Source: Streptomyces sp. NBC_01197
GTDB lineage: Bacteria; Actinomycetota; Actinomycetes; Streptomycetales; Streptomycetaceae
Direction: 5' to 3'
NCBI RefSeq assembly: GCF_036010505.1
Contig: NZ_CP108569.1
Coordinates: 4,072,001 to 4,136,000, forward strand
DNA: 64,000 nucleotides
Shown one piece after another: positions 8,708 through 17,452 of the stretch; the stretch's first letter is position 1; the number at the start of each line of letters is the position of its first letter. Made by a program: the position numbers and the translations under genes. Below the pieces are notes generated by a model, which was not told where the DNA came from, did not search any database, and saw only the letters and a program-made list of their open reading frames with translations.

Positions 8708-9592
8708 GTGGTGGCCATACGTGACGCAGGCAGCACAGACGGCAGGAAGTTCCAGGTCATCGCGGACGACCTGCGGACCGAGATCGCCGACGGAGTCCAC
8801 CGGGCGGGCCGCCAACTGCCCTCGCAGCGCGAACTCCAGGCCACCTACGGCGTTTCGCGTGAGACAGTCGGCCGGGCACTCGAAGTACTCAGGGCCGAGG
8901 GGCTGATCTCGTCCAGCCGGGGCCGCCCCGCGACCGTGACCGGCGGCTCCGCTCCGGCGTCCGCCGCACACTCCGTACCGTCCGCGCAGCCCGCGCAGGT
9001 CACCCTCCAGCCCAGGCTGCGGGCCGCCTTCGAGGCCGACGAGATCACGATGGACGTGCTCTCGCTGACCTCCGAGACGATGGCCCAGCACCTCGGCGCG
9101 CAGGTCGCCCGGATCAGCGACGGCGAGATCCGGCCGCAGAGCATCGCGCTACGGCTGATGCTCCCCGACATCACCGGGATGCGGCTCGCCTTCCCGCGGG
9201 GGGTCGAGGACCCCGACGACGACCGGCCGCGCAAGCGCCACCGCAACATGGTGATCAACCACGCCAGGTCGCTGCGCCACTCGCTGCTGCGACTGCGCCA
9301 CCAGGGACTGGTCCCCGAGGTCTCGGTGCAGATCCGGACCGTGCCCTTCACCCCGCCGCTGAAGTTGTACCTGCTGAACAAGGACCAGCTGCTGGAGGGC
9401 TACTACACCCTGGAGCAGTGGACACCTGAGCCCATCGACGGCGTGGAGGTCACCATCCTCGACTCGCTCGGTGTGGGCGCGACGCTCTTCCCGTACACCA
9501 AGCCCGGACAGGCACTGAAGGTGGAAGCGGCGCAGAAATTCTTCGACTCCTACTGGGACCAGTTGGCCCAAGATGCGGATTTCGGCGACTGA
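8708..9592 (+). CDS. devA: GntR-family developmental regulator DevA
   Basis: A 294-aa regulator with an N-terminal GntR winged helix (about residues 10-75, LPSQRELQATYGVSRETVGR) and a long C-terminal ligand domain. The next gene is a HAD hydrolase overlapping its stop codon. This matches S. coelicolor devA (SCO4190)-devB (SCO4191), needed for normal aerial growth. GTG 8708, GTG 8711 and an upstream TTG are possible starts. The adjacent repeats suggest autoregulation, as is common in GntR systems. Confidence 0.8.
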   Translation: MVAIRDAGSTDGRKFQVIADDLRTEIADGVHRAGRQLPSQRELQATYGVSRETVGRALEVLRAEGLISSSRGRPATVTGGSAPASAAHSVPSAQPAQVTLQPRLRAAFEADEITMDVLSLTSETMAQHLGAQVARISDGEIRPQSIALRLMLPDITGMRLAFPRGVEDPDDDRPRKRHRNMVINHARSLRHSLLRLRHQGLVPEVSVQIRTVPFTPPLKLYLLNKDQLLEGYYTLEQWTPEPIDGVEVTILDSLGVGATLFPYTKPGQALKVEAAQKFFDSYWDQLAQDADFGD

Positions 9593-10334
9593 CGTGCTGC
9601 CTTCCTCCGATGCCACCTCCACTTCCACTTCCGCCCTTGATCCCACATCCGTTCCAGGGCTGCGGGCGCTGCTCTCCCGGGCCTCGCTGGTCCTCTGGGA
9701 CTTCGACGGGCCGGTCTGCGGGCTCTTCGCCGGGCTGCGTGCCCCCGCGATCGCCGCCGAACTGCGCGCCATGGCCGCCGTACGGCTGCCGCACTGGTCG
9801 GAACCCGACGAGCCGCACGATCCCCTCGCGGTGCTCCGGCGGGCGCACGACGCCTTCCCCAGCGACCCGGACGGGCTGGTCTCCGCCCTGCGCAAGCGGC
9901 TGGAGGAGCTGGAGACGGAGGCGGCGGCCACCGCGGAGCCCACGCCCGGCGCGTTCGACCTGATGGAAAGGCTGCTGGCGGCCGGCAAGCAGCTGGTCAT
10001 CGCGACCAACAACAGCGAGGCCGCCGCCCGCGCCTATCTGGAACTGCACGGAATCGAGGGGTACTTCGGTGCGGTCGTCGGGCGGCACGACGACCCGCGG
10101 CTGATGAAACCGCATCCGTACTGTCTGGAGCGGCTGCTGGCGGAGACCGGTACGGCTGCCGCCGACGGGCTGATGATCGGGGACTCGCCCGCCGACGCTC
10201 TCGCCGCCGCCTCGACCGGCGTCCCGTTCGTGGGGTACGGCACCGGGGCCGCGAAGCTGCTGCGGCTCAGGGACGCGGGCGCGGAGTGCTTCGTGACGGG
10301 CCTGGCCGCCATGACGGAGGCGGTCGGGGAGTAG
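9573..10334 (+). CDS. devB: HAD-family hydrolase DevB
   Basis: A 253-aa HAD phosphatase-like protein that overlaps the end of devA by 20 nt, so the two are translationally coupled. HAD motifs are in order: I in LWDFDGPVCGLF, II in ATNNS, III in KPHPYCL and IV in GDSPADALAA. The motif I variant DFDGP has Pro where many phosphatases have Thr or Val, but both Asp residues are kept. The substrate is unknown. In S. coelicolor devB belongs to the devAB operon. Confidence 0.8.
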   Translation: MRISATDVLPSSDATSTSTSALDPTSVPGLRALLSRASLVLWDFDGPVCGLFAGLRAPAIAAELRAMAAVRLPHWSEPDEPHDPLAVLRRAHDAFPSDPDGLVSALRKRLEELETEAAATAEPTPGAFDLMERLLAAGKQLVIATNNSEAAARAYLELHGIEGYFGAVVGRHDDPRLMKPHPYCLERLLAETGTAAADGLMIGDSPADALAAASTGVPFVGYGTGAAKLLRLRDAGAECFVTGLAAMTEAVGE

Positions 10335-10432
10335 CCGGGCGGTGGCTGCCGGTAAGGGCGACGACCGGGGCGCGGCCGTTGCTGCAACTCCCTTTTGCCT
10401 CCGGGGGTTTGAGGCTATCCGTAGCCTTGGGT

Positions 10433-10507
10433 ATGAAGGTGGGCAGCGGCCAGGGACGGACCGCCGGCGAGCTTCCGGTCACGAGAGCGCAGGAGCCGCA
10501 TGCCTGA
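10433..10507 (+). CDS. possible 24-codon upstream ORF overlapping the APH-like start
   Basis: A reading frame starting MKVGSGQGRTAG begins 5 nt after a TAGCCT box (10422-10427), close to a leaderless layout. Its stop TGA at 10505-10507 lies just inside the next gene, which starts at 10500. The box is the right arm of AGGCTA-tccg-TAGCCT (10412-10427). It could set translation of the kinase-like gene. No homology is claimed. Confidence 0.3.
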   Translation: MKVGSGQGRTAGELPVTRAQEPHA

Positions 10508-11786
10508 TGTAGCCCGCGGCGCCTCCGGCCGCACGGCCGACAGCTGGGACCTGCTGTACCGAGCCGCCGCTGAGGGGGAGCCCCTCAGCGGCTACTACCA
10601 CCGGAACTACCGGGTGGGGCTGCCGCCCGAGCTCGCCGACGCGGTGTCGCTCCCCGCCGGTACGCCGGTGAAGGTGCGCGCGCCCATCCCCGAAGCGGTC
10701 CAGTTCAATCTGCGGATCTGGCCGGAGGGCGAACTGCTGCGCGCCATTGCGGGGCGGGTGGACGGCAGTCCGCGGGTGCTCGCCGACCGGCCGGGCTTCA
10801 CCGTGCACTCCTTCGCGCAGGGCGTGCCGCTCTCCGGTCGGGGCGGGGCCGGGCTTCGCCAAGGGCGCGGTTACGCGGCGCAACTGGAGACGCTCTTCCG
10901 GCAGACGGCCGCCGTCCCGTTCGACGCGTTGCCGCCGCTGCCCGGCGGCTGGCCGGCGGACGGGGACTGCGCCGGGTTTCTGCGTACGCTCGTCGACTTC
11001 ACCGAGTCCGAGGTCAAGGGCCGCAGCAGCCGGGCCCATCAGGAGCTCTTCGCCGCTCTCGGGGTGGCGGACGGTGCGCTAGGGAGGCTGCGGGAGCGGG
11101 CGGCGGGGCTGAGTGAGCGGCCGTTCACGCTGCTGCACACGGACGCCCACGCCGGGAACCTGATCGTCGGACCCGGCCAGGAACTCTCGCTGATCGACTG
11201 GGAGTTGGCGCTCTACGGCGACCCGGTCTACGAGATCGCCGCCCATCTCGGGCGGATGCGGTACGCCACCGGCGGCCGGCGGAGGTCCGCGCTCAGGGCG
11301 TGGCGGTCCGCGGTAGCGGTGAGCTGCCCCGGCGCGCTGAGCGGCCACCGGGGCGCGCTGCGGGTCTATCTGGACTTCGAGCGGCTGCTCTCCGTCTACA
11401 TCGATGTGATCCGGCTGACGCTGGCGCTGCCGCACCGGGCGGGCCCGGCGGAGCTGACGGCGACCGCGGAGCGGATCCTCGTCCTGCTCGCCGCCGCGCG
11501 GGGGCCGCTCGGGTTGCGCAGGGTGCCTGATACGGAACGGATCGCTGCGGCCTGCGCAGTGTGGCAGCGGAACGAGAGGGAGGTCCCCCGGATGTGGAAC
11601 GGTACGGCGGAGACCGGCGTCTTGACGTACGGACAGCAGCGTTCGCAGAAGGATCCGCAGAAAGATCCGCGGAGAGAACCACAGAGAAGTCCGCGGAGAA
11701 AGCGGAACGTGGTGGAAGAGCCGCAGAAGTGGTTCGATGCAGTCAGGACTGCGAAGGGTCCGGACCTGGGGAGCCTGTCCGAATGA
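10500..11786 (+). CDS. APH-like phosphotransferase family protein
   Basis: A 428-aa aminoglycoside-phosphotransferase-fold protein. The Brenner motif is LLHTDAHAGNLIV (about residues 212-224), with catalytic Asp and Asn present, followed by the metal-binding Asp in SLIDWELA. The N-terminal lobe is less conserved. The last 60 residues form a charged Gln/Lys/Arg-rich tail with QKDPQKDP repeats. AGGAG lies 4 nt before ATG 10500. The stop overlaps the start of the next HAD gene (ATGA), implying an operon with devA-devB. Substrate unknown; antibiotic resistance should not be assumed. Confidence 0.82.
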   Translation: MPDVARGASGRTADSWDLLYRAAAEGEPLSGYYHRNYRVGLPPELADAVSLPAGTPVKVRAPIPEAVQFNLRIWPEGELLRAIAGRVDGSPRVLADRPGFTVHSFAQGVPLSGRGGAGLRQGRGYAAQLETLFRQTAAVPFDALPPLPGGWPADGDCAGFLRTLVDFTESEVKGRSSRAHQELFAALGVADGALGRLRERAAGLSERPFTLLHTDAHAGNLIVGPGQELSLIDWELALYGDPVYEIAAHLGRMRYATGGRRRSALRAWRSAVAVSCPGALSGHRGALRVYLDFERLLSVYIDVIRLTLALPHRAGPAELTATAERILVLLAAARGPLGLRRVPDTERIAAACAVWQRNEREVPRMWNGTAETGVLTYGQQRSQKDPQKDPRREPQRSPRRKRNVVEEPQKWFDAVRTAKGPDLGSLSE

Positions 11787-12589
11787 CTGCAGAGGCGACT
11801 GACACGACTGGCACGGCTGTTCCGGCCGGCGCAGCCAACCCGGCTGACCCGGACGGCACGACGAGAAGCGAACAGGCGGTATCCGTGATCCGTGAGAACC
11901 TCCGAGACCGGATCACCACGACACGCTATGTGCTGTTCGGCTTCGACGGCCCGCTCTGCCGGCTGTTCGGCCCGAGCGCCGAGCGGGCCGCTTCCGACGG
12001 GATGCGGACCTTCCTGGAGGAGCGCGGGATCACCGCTCTCGCCCCGGAAGCGGACCTCGGCGGGCTCGCCGCTCCGCTCGACATCCTGCGTACGGTCGGG
12101 GCGCTCCACCCGGGCAGCGATCTCGTGGCCGACCTGGAGGAGTGGCTGACGCGCCACGAGCAGCGCGCCGTCGCCGGGGCGTGGCCCACGATGTACGCGG
12201 ACGGCGTCGTCCGCACCTGGACTGCGACCGGCGGCCGGCTGGCCGTCACCACGAACCACTCGTCCCGGGCGGTACGCGAGTATGTGACGGGCCGGGGCCT
12301 CGCGGAGTGCTTCGGGCAGCACATCCACGGCCGGGCTGCGACGGACCTTCGACTGCTCAAGCCGCACCCCCACACCCTGGAGCAGGCGCTGACGGGGCTG
12401 GGCGCGGACCGCGCGACGACGCTGGTGATCGGCGACTCGGTGCCGGACCTGCGGGCGGCCCAGGAGGTCGGCCTGCCGTTCCTCGGCTACGCCACGAACG
12501 ACGCGGCCGTCGATGAACTCGCCTCGGCGGGCGCCGACCTGGTGCTCAACACCTGGGAGCCGGTCCTGGACATCCTGTGGGGCCGGTAG
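11783..12589 (+). CDS. HAD-family hydrolase, DevB paralogue
   Basis: A 268-aa HAD protein translationally coupled to the preceding kinase-like gene by an ATGA overlap. Motif I FGFDGPLCRLFG closely resembles DevB (WDFDGPVCGLF). Motif II is TTNHS, motif III KPHPHTL and motif IV GDSVPDLRAA. The first 40 residues are a poorly conserved Thr/Ala-rich extension. Two DevB-type HADs flanking one APH-like kinase suggests a duplicated phosphatase working opposite the kinase; that is inference. Confidence 0.82.
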   Translation: MTAEATDTTGTAVPAGAANPADPDGTTRSEQAVSVIRENLRDRITTTRYVLFGFDGPLCRLFGPSAERAASDGMRTFLEERGITALAPEADLGGLAAPLDILRTVGALHPGSDLVADLEEWLTRHEQRAVAGAWPTMYADGVVRTWTATGGRLAVTTNHSSRAVREYVTGRGLAECFGQHIHGRAATDLRLLKPHPHTLEQALTGLGADRATTLVIGDSVPDLRAAQEVGLPFLGYATNDAAVDELASAGADLVLNTWEPVLDILWGR

Positions 12590-12641
12590 GGCCTTCCGTC
12601 CGGATCAGGCCGGGTCCGTCCATTGCGTACGCTCATCCGTC

Positions 12642-13313
12642 ATGAGCGGCGAGATGGGCTTGCGCGAGCACAACCGGCAGCGGACGTACTGGGCGATCTC
12701 CAACGCCGCGATCCGGCTCTTCCTGCAGAAGGGGTACGACGCGGTGCCGGTGGCGGAGGTGGCGGCGGCGGCCGGGATCTCCAAGCCCACGCTCTTCCGG
12801 TACTTCCCGGCCAAGGAGGACCTGGTCCTGCACCGGTTCGCCGACCACGAGCGGGAGGCGGCCGGTGTGGTGGCGGGGCGGCCGGCCGGGCGGCCGCCAC
12901 TCGACGCGCTGCGGTTGCACTTCCTCGACGGCCTCGGCCGGCGCGACCCGGTGACCGGGCTCAACGACGCGGATGAGGTGCTGGCCTTCCACCGGCTGCT
13001 GTACGGAACGCCCGCACTCGTCGCCCGGATTTACGCGTACACCAGCCGCTCGGAGGACGCGCTGACGGAGGCCCTGGTGGGGGCGGCGGATGTGGCGGCG
13101 GACGAAGGAGCGCAGGGGGCGGAGCTCGGGGCGCGGCTGGCCGCCGGGCAGATCGTCGCCGTCCAGCGGATTCTGGCCATGGAGAACTGGCGGCGGATCG
13201 CGGCCGGTGAGAGCGCCGACCAGGTGTACCCCGACGCGGTGACCGCAGCGGAGCGGGGATTCGCGCAGCTGCGGGAGGGGGTCGGGGACCCGCCCGCCCG
13301 TATGTGGCGCTGA
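12642..13313 (+). CDS. TetR-family regulator
   Basis: A 223-aa TetR regulator. Its helix-turn-helix (about residues 15-60) reads VAEVAAAAGISKPTLFRYF, followed by a ligand-binding helical domain. TACGCT at 12628-12633 lies 8 nt before the ATG, suggesting leaderless expression. It lies 52 bp after the dev operon and 287 bp before a GNAT-like gene, so the target is not obvious. An upstream in-frame extension overlaps the HAD gene and was not used. Confidence 0.85.
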   Translation: MSGEMGLREHNRQRTYWAISNAAIRLFLQKGYDAVPVAEVAAAAGISKPTLFRYFPAKEDLVLHRFADHEREAAGVVAGRPAGRPPLDALRLHFLDGLGRRDPVTGLNDADEVLAFHRLLYGTPALVARIYAYTSRSEDALTEALVGAADVAADEGAQGAELGARLAAGQIVAVQRILAMENWRRIAAGESADQVYPDAVTAAERGFAQLREGVGDPPARMWR

Positions 13314-13545
13314 CCCGGACGGCTTGCCCCGCCGGACTCACGGCTCCTTCGCCGGGGCCGGGTGCACCCCTGGAAGCAGCTATGGCGCATATTGAGGACC
13401 ATGGTTGAGCAGGCGGCGGCAGAGGCCGGCCGAACAGAGGAGGGGCGCGGGAATGCCGTGACCCGCCCGCCGGTCTTCGCCGATGGTTGCGGGTGCCGGG
13501 CGGCCACCTGTTGGCTGTGCGGGTTGAGTTTGGCCGCGTGAGGCC

Positions 13546-13605
13546 GGCTGCGTGAGTTCGGCTGCCTGGGTTCGGGCTGCCTGAGTTTTGGCTGCGTGAG
13601 TGGGG
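13546..13605 (+). repeat. four tandem 15-bp repeats
   Basis: Four head-to-tail copies of a GCTGCSTGRGTTYGG-like unit end inside the possible GTG start of the next gene. The preceding 13314-13545 is otherwise an intergenic region where I see no gene. A shorter relative of the unit lies just upstream (GTTGAGTTTGGCCGCGTGAG). Confidence 0.65.
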
Positions 13606-14439
13606 ACGACATTGGACATCGTGGTGGAGTTCGACCGGGAGCCCCGGGCGGAGCACCTGTTGTGGCAGGAGCTGTGCGCGGGGCTGCCCGCCGGTACCCC
13701 GGCGCCCGGTGGGAGCCGCCGCCCGCACCCCGGGACACTGGGCGTCGCGACCGCCCGCTCGGGCGATGGCGCACTGCTCGGGTGGGCCCCCGTGTTCACC
13801 GGCCAGGATCCGGACGCGGCGACCGTCGAGTGGCTGCTGGTCTCCCGGGAGCGCGAGCGCATCGTGCACGGCAGTGTCGCCGAGCCCGACGGTACCGGCG
13901 ACGAGGAAGCCGTCCTGGTCGCCCTCTTCCGTGCGGCGGCCCACGCGGCCCGCACGGCCGGCTTCCGCGCGCTGGACTGGCTGGACCGGGGCGACACCGG
14001 TGCGGAACTGGATGCCCGCGCGGCGGCTGAGCTGGAGGCATCCATCCACCGGGAGCTGGGCCGCAAGTGGGGCGTCTCGGTGCTGGCCCGCTGGCAGCGC
14101 CCCGACGGCCTGCCCGCCGTACGGACCCGCCGGGCGCCCCGGGGCACAGGGTGGCAGGGCCTGGAACTGCTGACGGCCGACGGACGGACGGCGGCCCGGA
14201 TCGCCACTGTGGTCGCGGGACCCGAGGTGTACATCGAAAGGGTCGCCCACCACGGCGTCGACGCACCCGAACTGGGCTCCCTGGTGGCGGACTTCGTCGA
14301 GCAGATCCGCGAGGACCACCCCTCGGTGGAGTCCTTCCGGGTCCGCGAGCTGGACGACGAGGTGCTGGGCGCGGCGCTCAAGTCGGCCAAGCTGCGGATC
14401 AACGAACGCTGGTGGCAGTACCGGCTGCCGCTCACCTAG
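13600..14439 (+). CDS. hypothetical protein, possibly degenerate tandem GNAT
   Basis: A 279-aa protein I do not recognise firmly. The pattern of two alpha/beta halves and a C-terminal segment ending ERWWQYRLPLT recalls tandem GNAT proteins of streptomycetes, but the acetyl-CoA loop Q/RxxGxG/A is not clear. Codon usage is typical of the host. The GTG at 13600 lies in a tandem repeat; GTG 13621 is an alternative start. No operon partner: the next gene is convergent. Confidence 0.6.
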   Translation: MGTTLDIVVEFDREPRAEHLLWQELCAGLPAGTPAPGGSRRPHPGTLGVATARSGDGALLGWAPVFTGQDPDAATVEWLLVSRERERIVHGSVAEPDGTGDEEAVLVALFRAAAHAARTAGFRALDWLDRGDTGAELDARAAAELEASIHRELGRKWGVSVLARWQRPDGLPAVRTRRAPRGTGWQGLELLTADGRTAARIATVVAGPEVYIERVAHHGVDAPELGSLVADFVEQIREDHPSVESFRVRELDDEVLGAALKSAKLRINERWWQYRLPLT

Positions 14440-14484
14440 CCGAGGCGCTCCCGGGGCTCCCGGGGCCCTTGAGGGATTCAGGGT

Positions 14485-15105
14485 TCAGAGATCCCCGGAT
14501 GTGACGACGACGCCGTAGAGGTCGGTGATCGTCGCGAGCGCGCTGCGGTGGATCTGTTCCGCGCTCAGCTCGGTGCCTGCTTGGGTGCCTGCCTCGGTGC
14601 CTCCCTCGGTGCCTGCCGAGGGGAGCGGGCGGGTCGCGCAGGCGTCGGCGACGACGGTGGGCCTGTTTCCGCGCAGGAAGGCTCCCTCGGCGGTGAACGT
14701 CACGCACATGTGGGTCATGAACCCGGCGATGATGACGTCCTTGTGGCCTGCGGCGTCGACGTGCTCGCCCAGGTCGGTGCCGACGAAGGCGTTCGGGGCG
14801 TTCTTGACGACGACGGGCTCGCCCTCGACCGGAGCCACGGAGGGGTGGATCCGGCCGGCCTCCGCCCGGATGTCGTACGGGGTGCCCGCACCGCCGTCGT
14901 GGATGACGTGGATGACCTTCGCACCGGCCTCCCGGGCCCGCCCCAGCAGCGCGGCGGCGGAGTCGAGCGCGGCCCGCCAGCCCGTCAGCTCCAGCACACC
15001 ACCGACGTAGGTGTTCTGGTAGTCGACAAGGATCAGGGTCGCATCGGCGAGCGACGCGGGTGTCTCGTCGAAACCGTTCAGCTCGCGCAGAGTCGTCGTA
15101 GCCAT
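14485..15105 (-). CDS. isochorismatase-family cysteine hydrolase
   Basis: A 206-aa cysteine hydrolase. The triad fits the family: Asp28 in LVDYQNTY, a Lys in VVVKNAPNAF, and the nucleophile Cys in FMTHMCVTF (about residue 134). Such enzymes hydrolyse amides or isochorismate. Near residues 165-180 is an in-frame 12-bp tandem repeat (TEGGTEAGTQAG). It is divergent from a GlxA-type AraC regulator across a repeat-filled gap, an arrangement common for this regulator-enzyme pair. Confidence 0.85.
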   Translation of the reverse strand: MATTTLRELNGFDETPASLADATLILVDYQNTYVGGVLELTGWRAALDSAAALLGRAREAGAKVIHVIHDGGAGTPYDIRAEAGRIHPSVAPVEGEPVVVKNAPNAFVGTDLGEHVDAAGHKDVIIAGFMTHMCVTFTAEGAFLRGNRPTVVADACATRPLPSAGTEGGTEAGTQAGTELSAEQIHRSALATITDLYGVVVTSGDL

Positions 15106-15229
15106 GGAAGTACCGCCTCAGGTGTCACATGCCGGATGTCGCGCGCTCGGTGAGCCGCGCCCAGCTCGGTAGCTGCGCCCAGAACGCTACGGCCGCCGGA
15201 GAGTGTCGGCAATGTCGTCTAACATGCAG

Positions 15230-15304
15230 ATCCAGACATCGGCGATTCAGACACCAGCGATTCAGTCATCACTGATTCAGACATCACTGATCCAGCCGCC
15301 GCCA
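15230..15304 (+). repeat. five tandem 15-bp repeats between divergent genes
   Basis: Five units of ATYCAGACATCRSYG type (15230, 15245, 15260, 15275, 15290) fill the gap between the isochorismatase gene and the divergent GlxA-type regulator. Spacing is regular at 15 bp. They could be regulator binding sites or simple expansion. The rest of 15106-15365 shows no gene. Confidence 0.65.
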
Positions 15305-15365
15305 GCGCTGTCGACATCGCTGTGGCCTTCCATGAGCCGGACCGGCCGACCGGGCGGAGACCCCC

Positions 15366-16358
15366 ATGAGTGTCCTCGAACGACTTGTCGTGATCGTCCT
15401 CTTCGAGGGCGTTGACCTGCTCGACATCACCGGGCCACCGGAGGTGTTCTCCCTCGTACAACGGGAGACGGACGGCGCGACGGGTTACGAGGTCGTCCTC
15501 GCGGCCGAGACCCTGGACCCTGTCACCACATCGGCGGGTGTGCGCGTACTTCCCGACATCACCTTCCACGAGGTGTCCACGCGGAGCATCGACACCCTCC
15601 TGGTCCCGGGGGCGGTCGAAGTCGACAGCCACCGCCGTGTCCACGCCCTCACCGATCACGCCGTGGTCGGCTGGGTGCGGACGCTCGCCGCCAGGACACG
15701 GCGGGTCACGTCCGTCTGTGTCGGGGCGCATCTCCTCGCCGCCGCCGGACTGCTCGACGGCAAGCGCGCCACCACGCACTGGTCGACCGCGCAGCAACTG
15801 GCCGACGATCACCCGGGTGTCGAGGTCGACGCCGACCCGATCTTCATCCGCGCGGGCGACGTATGGACCGGCGCGGGAATCAGCGCCTGCCTTGACCTGG
15901 CACTCGCCCTGGTCGCCGACGATTTCGGTGAGGCCCTGGCGCTGCGGGTCGCCCGGCAGCTCGTGATGTATCTGAAGCGGCCGAGCGGGCAGAGCCAGTT
16001 CAGCGTGCCCCTCGAACCGGTCTCCACGACACGGCGGGTGGAAGAGATCCGCCACCACATCATGCGCAACATCGGCGAGCGGCTCACCGTCGCGGACCTC
16101 GCCGCGTACGCCCATGTCGGCGAGCGGCAGCTCACCCGGATCTTCAAGGCCGAACTCGGTATGACCCCGAGCGCCTACGTAGAGTCGGCCCGCGTCGAGG
16201 TGGCGCGCAACCAGCTCGAATCCACCGATGCGACCCTCGATCGCATCGTGTCCACGTGCGGCTTCGGTACGACGGACACCCTGGTAAGGGCATTCCGCCG
16301 ACGGCTCGACACGACACCGACGGAGTACCGGCTCCGGTTCCGCGCCACTGCGGGCTGA
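15366..16358 (+). CDS. GlxA-type AraC-family regulator
   Basis: A 330-aa regulator with an N-terminal DJ-1/PfpI domain (about residues 5-185, including SVCVGAHLLAAAG with the nucleophile-elbow Cys) and a C-terminal AraC helix-turn-helix (about 225-325, LTVADLAAYAHVGERQLTRI). GlxA-type proteins often sense small amides or amines. The divergent cysteine hydrolase is the likely target. GGAG lies about 8 nt before the ATG. Confidence 0.9.
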   Translation: MSVLERLVVIVLFEGVDLLDITGPPEVFSLVQRETDGATGYEVVLAAETLDPVTTSAGVRVLPDITFHEVSTRSIDTLLVPGAVEVDSHRRVHALTDHAVVGWVRTLAARTRRVTSVCVGAHLLAAAGLLDGKRATTHWSTAQQLADDHPGVEVDADPIFIRAGDVWTGAGISACLDLALALVADDFGEALALRVARQLVMYLKRPSGQSQFSVPLEPVSTTRRVEEIRHHIMRNIGERLTVADLAAYAHVGERQLTRIFKAELGMTPSAYVESARVEVARNQLESTDATLDRIVSTCGFGTTDTLVRAFRRRLDTTPTEYRLRFRATAG

Positions 16359-16479
16359 CACCGGCAGCCGAGGCGGTCACGTCAGTTCGCGCAGGTCAGA
16401 AAGGTTTCAGTGCGCCGTCCGCCGGTTCATCGGCCGGTTCATCCGCTGGTTCATCCGGGGGTCTGTCAGTGCCTGGCGG

Positions 16480-16495
16480 TAATCTGGAACCCATG
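16480..16495 (+). promoter_or_regulatory. leaderless promoter -10 box of the short AraC gene
   Basis: TAATCT at 16480-16485 is 7 nt before ATG 16493. The upstream in-frame sequence encodes a Ser/Gly repeat (AGSSAGSSAGSS) that looks non-conserved, so 16493 is the preferred start. Confidence 0.5.
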
Positions 16496-17023
16496 AAATC
16501 GCGTGGTCTCGAGCACCTCGTGCAGCTGCGCCGGGCACGGGATCTGATCGACCGGGAGTACGCGCGTCCGCTCGACGTGCCGACGATGGCCCGGCACGCG
16601 CTCATGTCACCGGGACACTTCTCGCGACAGTTCCGGGCGACCTACGGCGAGACGCCGTACAGCTATCTCATGACCCGCCGTATCGAGCGGGCGATGGCGC
16701 TGCTGCGCGGCGGTACGAGTGTGACCGACACGTGCATGGAGGTCGGCTGCAGTTCGCTCGGCTCGTTTAGTTCGCGGTTCAGCGAACTCGTGGGGGAGTC
16801 GCCGACGGCGTACCGCGCCCGCGAGCATGGCGCCGTCACGGCGATGCCCCCGTGCGTGGCGAAGGTGCGCACCCGGCCGGTCAGGGGCGCCCCGACCGGC
16901 GGCAAAAGGACGGCAGACGCACAGAACGGCGCTGTACGGCCCGGCGACGCACGGCCCGGCGGCGCACAGCCCGGAACCGAATCGGGCAGGATTGAAGAAG
17001 CGGGCTCATCGGCCGCCATCTAG
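16493..17023 (+). CDS. AraC-family regulator (short, DNA-binding domain only)
   Basis: A 176-aa protein consisting of an AraC double helix-turn-helix (about residues 6-105, LDVPTMARHALMSPGHFSR) plus a low-complexity tail with RPGDARPGGAQPG repeats. There is no sensory N-terminal domain. It is followed 10 bp later by a VOC-family gene; AraC/VOC pairs of this type recur in streptomycetes and probably work together. Confidence 0.83.
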   Translation: MKSRGLEHLVQLRRARDLIDREYARPLDVPTMARHALMSPGHFSRQFRATYGETPYSYLMTRRIERAMALLRGGTSVTDTCMEVGCSSLGSFSSRFSELVGESPTAYRAREHGAVTAMPPCVAKVRTRPVRGAPTGGKRTADAQNGAVRPGDARPGGAQPGTESGRIEEAGSSAAI

Positions 17024-17033
17024 CGTTGGTCCC

Positions 17034-17444
17034 ATGACCATTGCGCTCCAGTACTGCCACATCACCGTGAACGACCCGGACGAGGCCCTCACCTTCTACC
17101 GTGACGCGCTCGGCCTTGAGGTGCGCAACGACGTCGCGTCGGGCGACTTCCGCTGGGTCACCCTTGGCAGCGCCTCTCAGCCCGGCCTTGAGATCGTGAT
17201 CTCGGAACCGCACGCCGGCCGCTCCCAGGCCGACGGCGACGCCCTGCAGGAACTGCTCACCAAGGGCGTCCTGCCGAACATCGTCTTCTGCTCCGACGAC
17301 CTCGACGCGACCTTCGAGAAGTTGCTGGAGTCCGGCGCGGAGGTGCTCCAGGAGCCCATCGACCAGCCCTGGGGGCCGCGCGACTGCGCGTTCCGTGACC
17401 CCTCCGGCAACATGGTGCGGATCTCCCAGGCGCCGAAGGCGTAG
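17034..17444 (+). CDS. VOC/glyoxalase-fold family protein
   Basis: A 136-aa single vicinal-oxygen-chelate domain (MTIALQYCHITVNDPDEA start; DPSGNMVRI end). His9 and a mid-chain Glu could be metal ligands, but the C-terminal Glu usual after the DPxGN motif is absent, so metal catalysis is uncertain. A TAGCGT box at 17021-17026, 7 nt before the ATG, points to leaderless expression. It is paired with the AraC gene upstream. Confidence 0.83.
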   Translation: MTIALQYCHITVNDPDEALTFYRDALGLEVRNDVASGDFRWVTLGSASQPGLEIVISEPHAGRSQADGDALQELLTKGVLPNIVFCSDDLDATFEKLLESGAEVLQEPIDQPWGPRDCAFRDPSGNMVRISQAPKA

Positions 17445-17452
17445 CCGCGCGC

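Noticed and set aside
10500-11786. Aminoglycoside resistance gene
   Set aside because: The APH fold is clear but the gene sits in the dev operon and lacks features of known resistance enzymes; a metabolic kinase is more likely.
15230-15304. CRISPR-like array
   Set aside because: Units are contiguous 15-mers with no spacers, so it is a tandem repeat.
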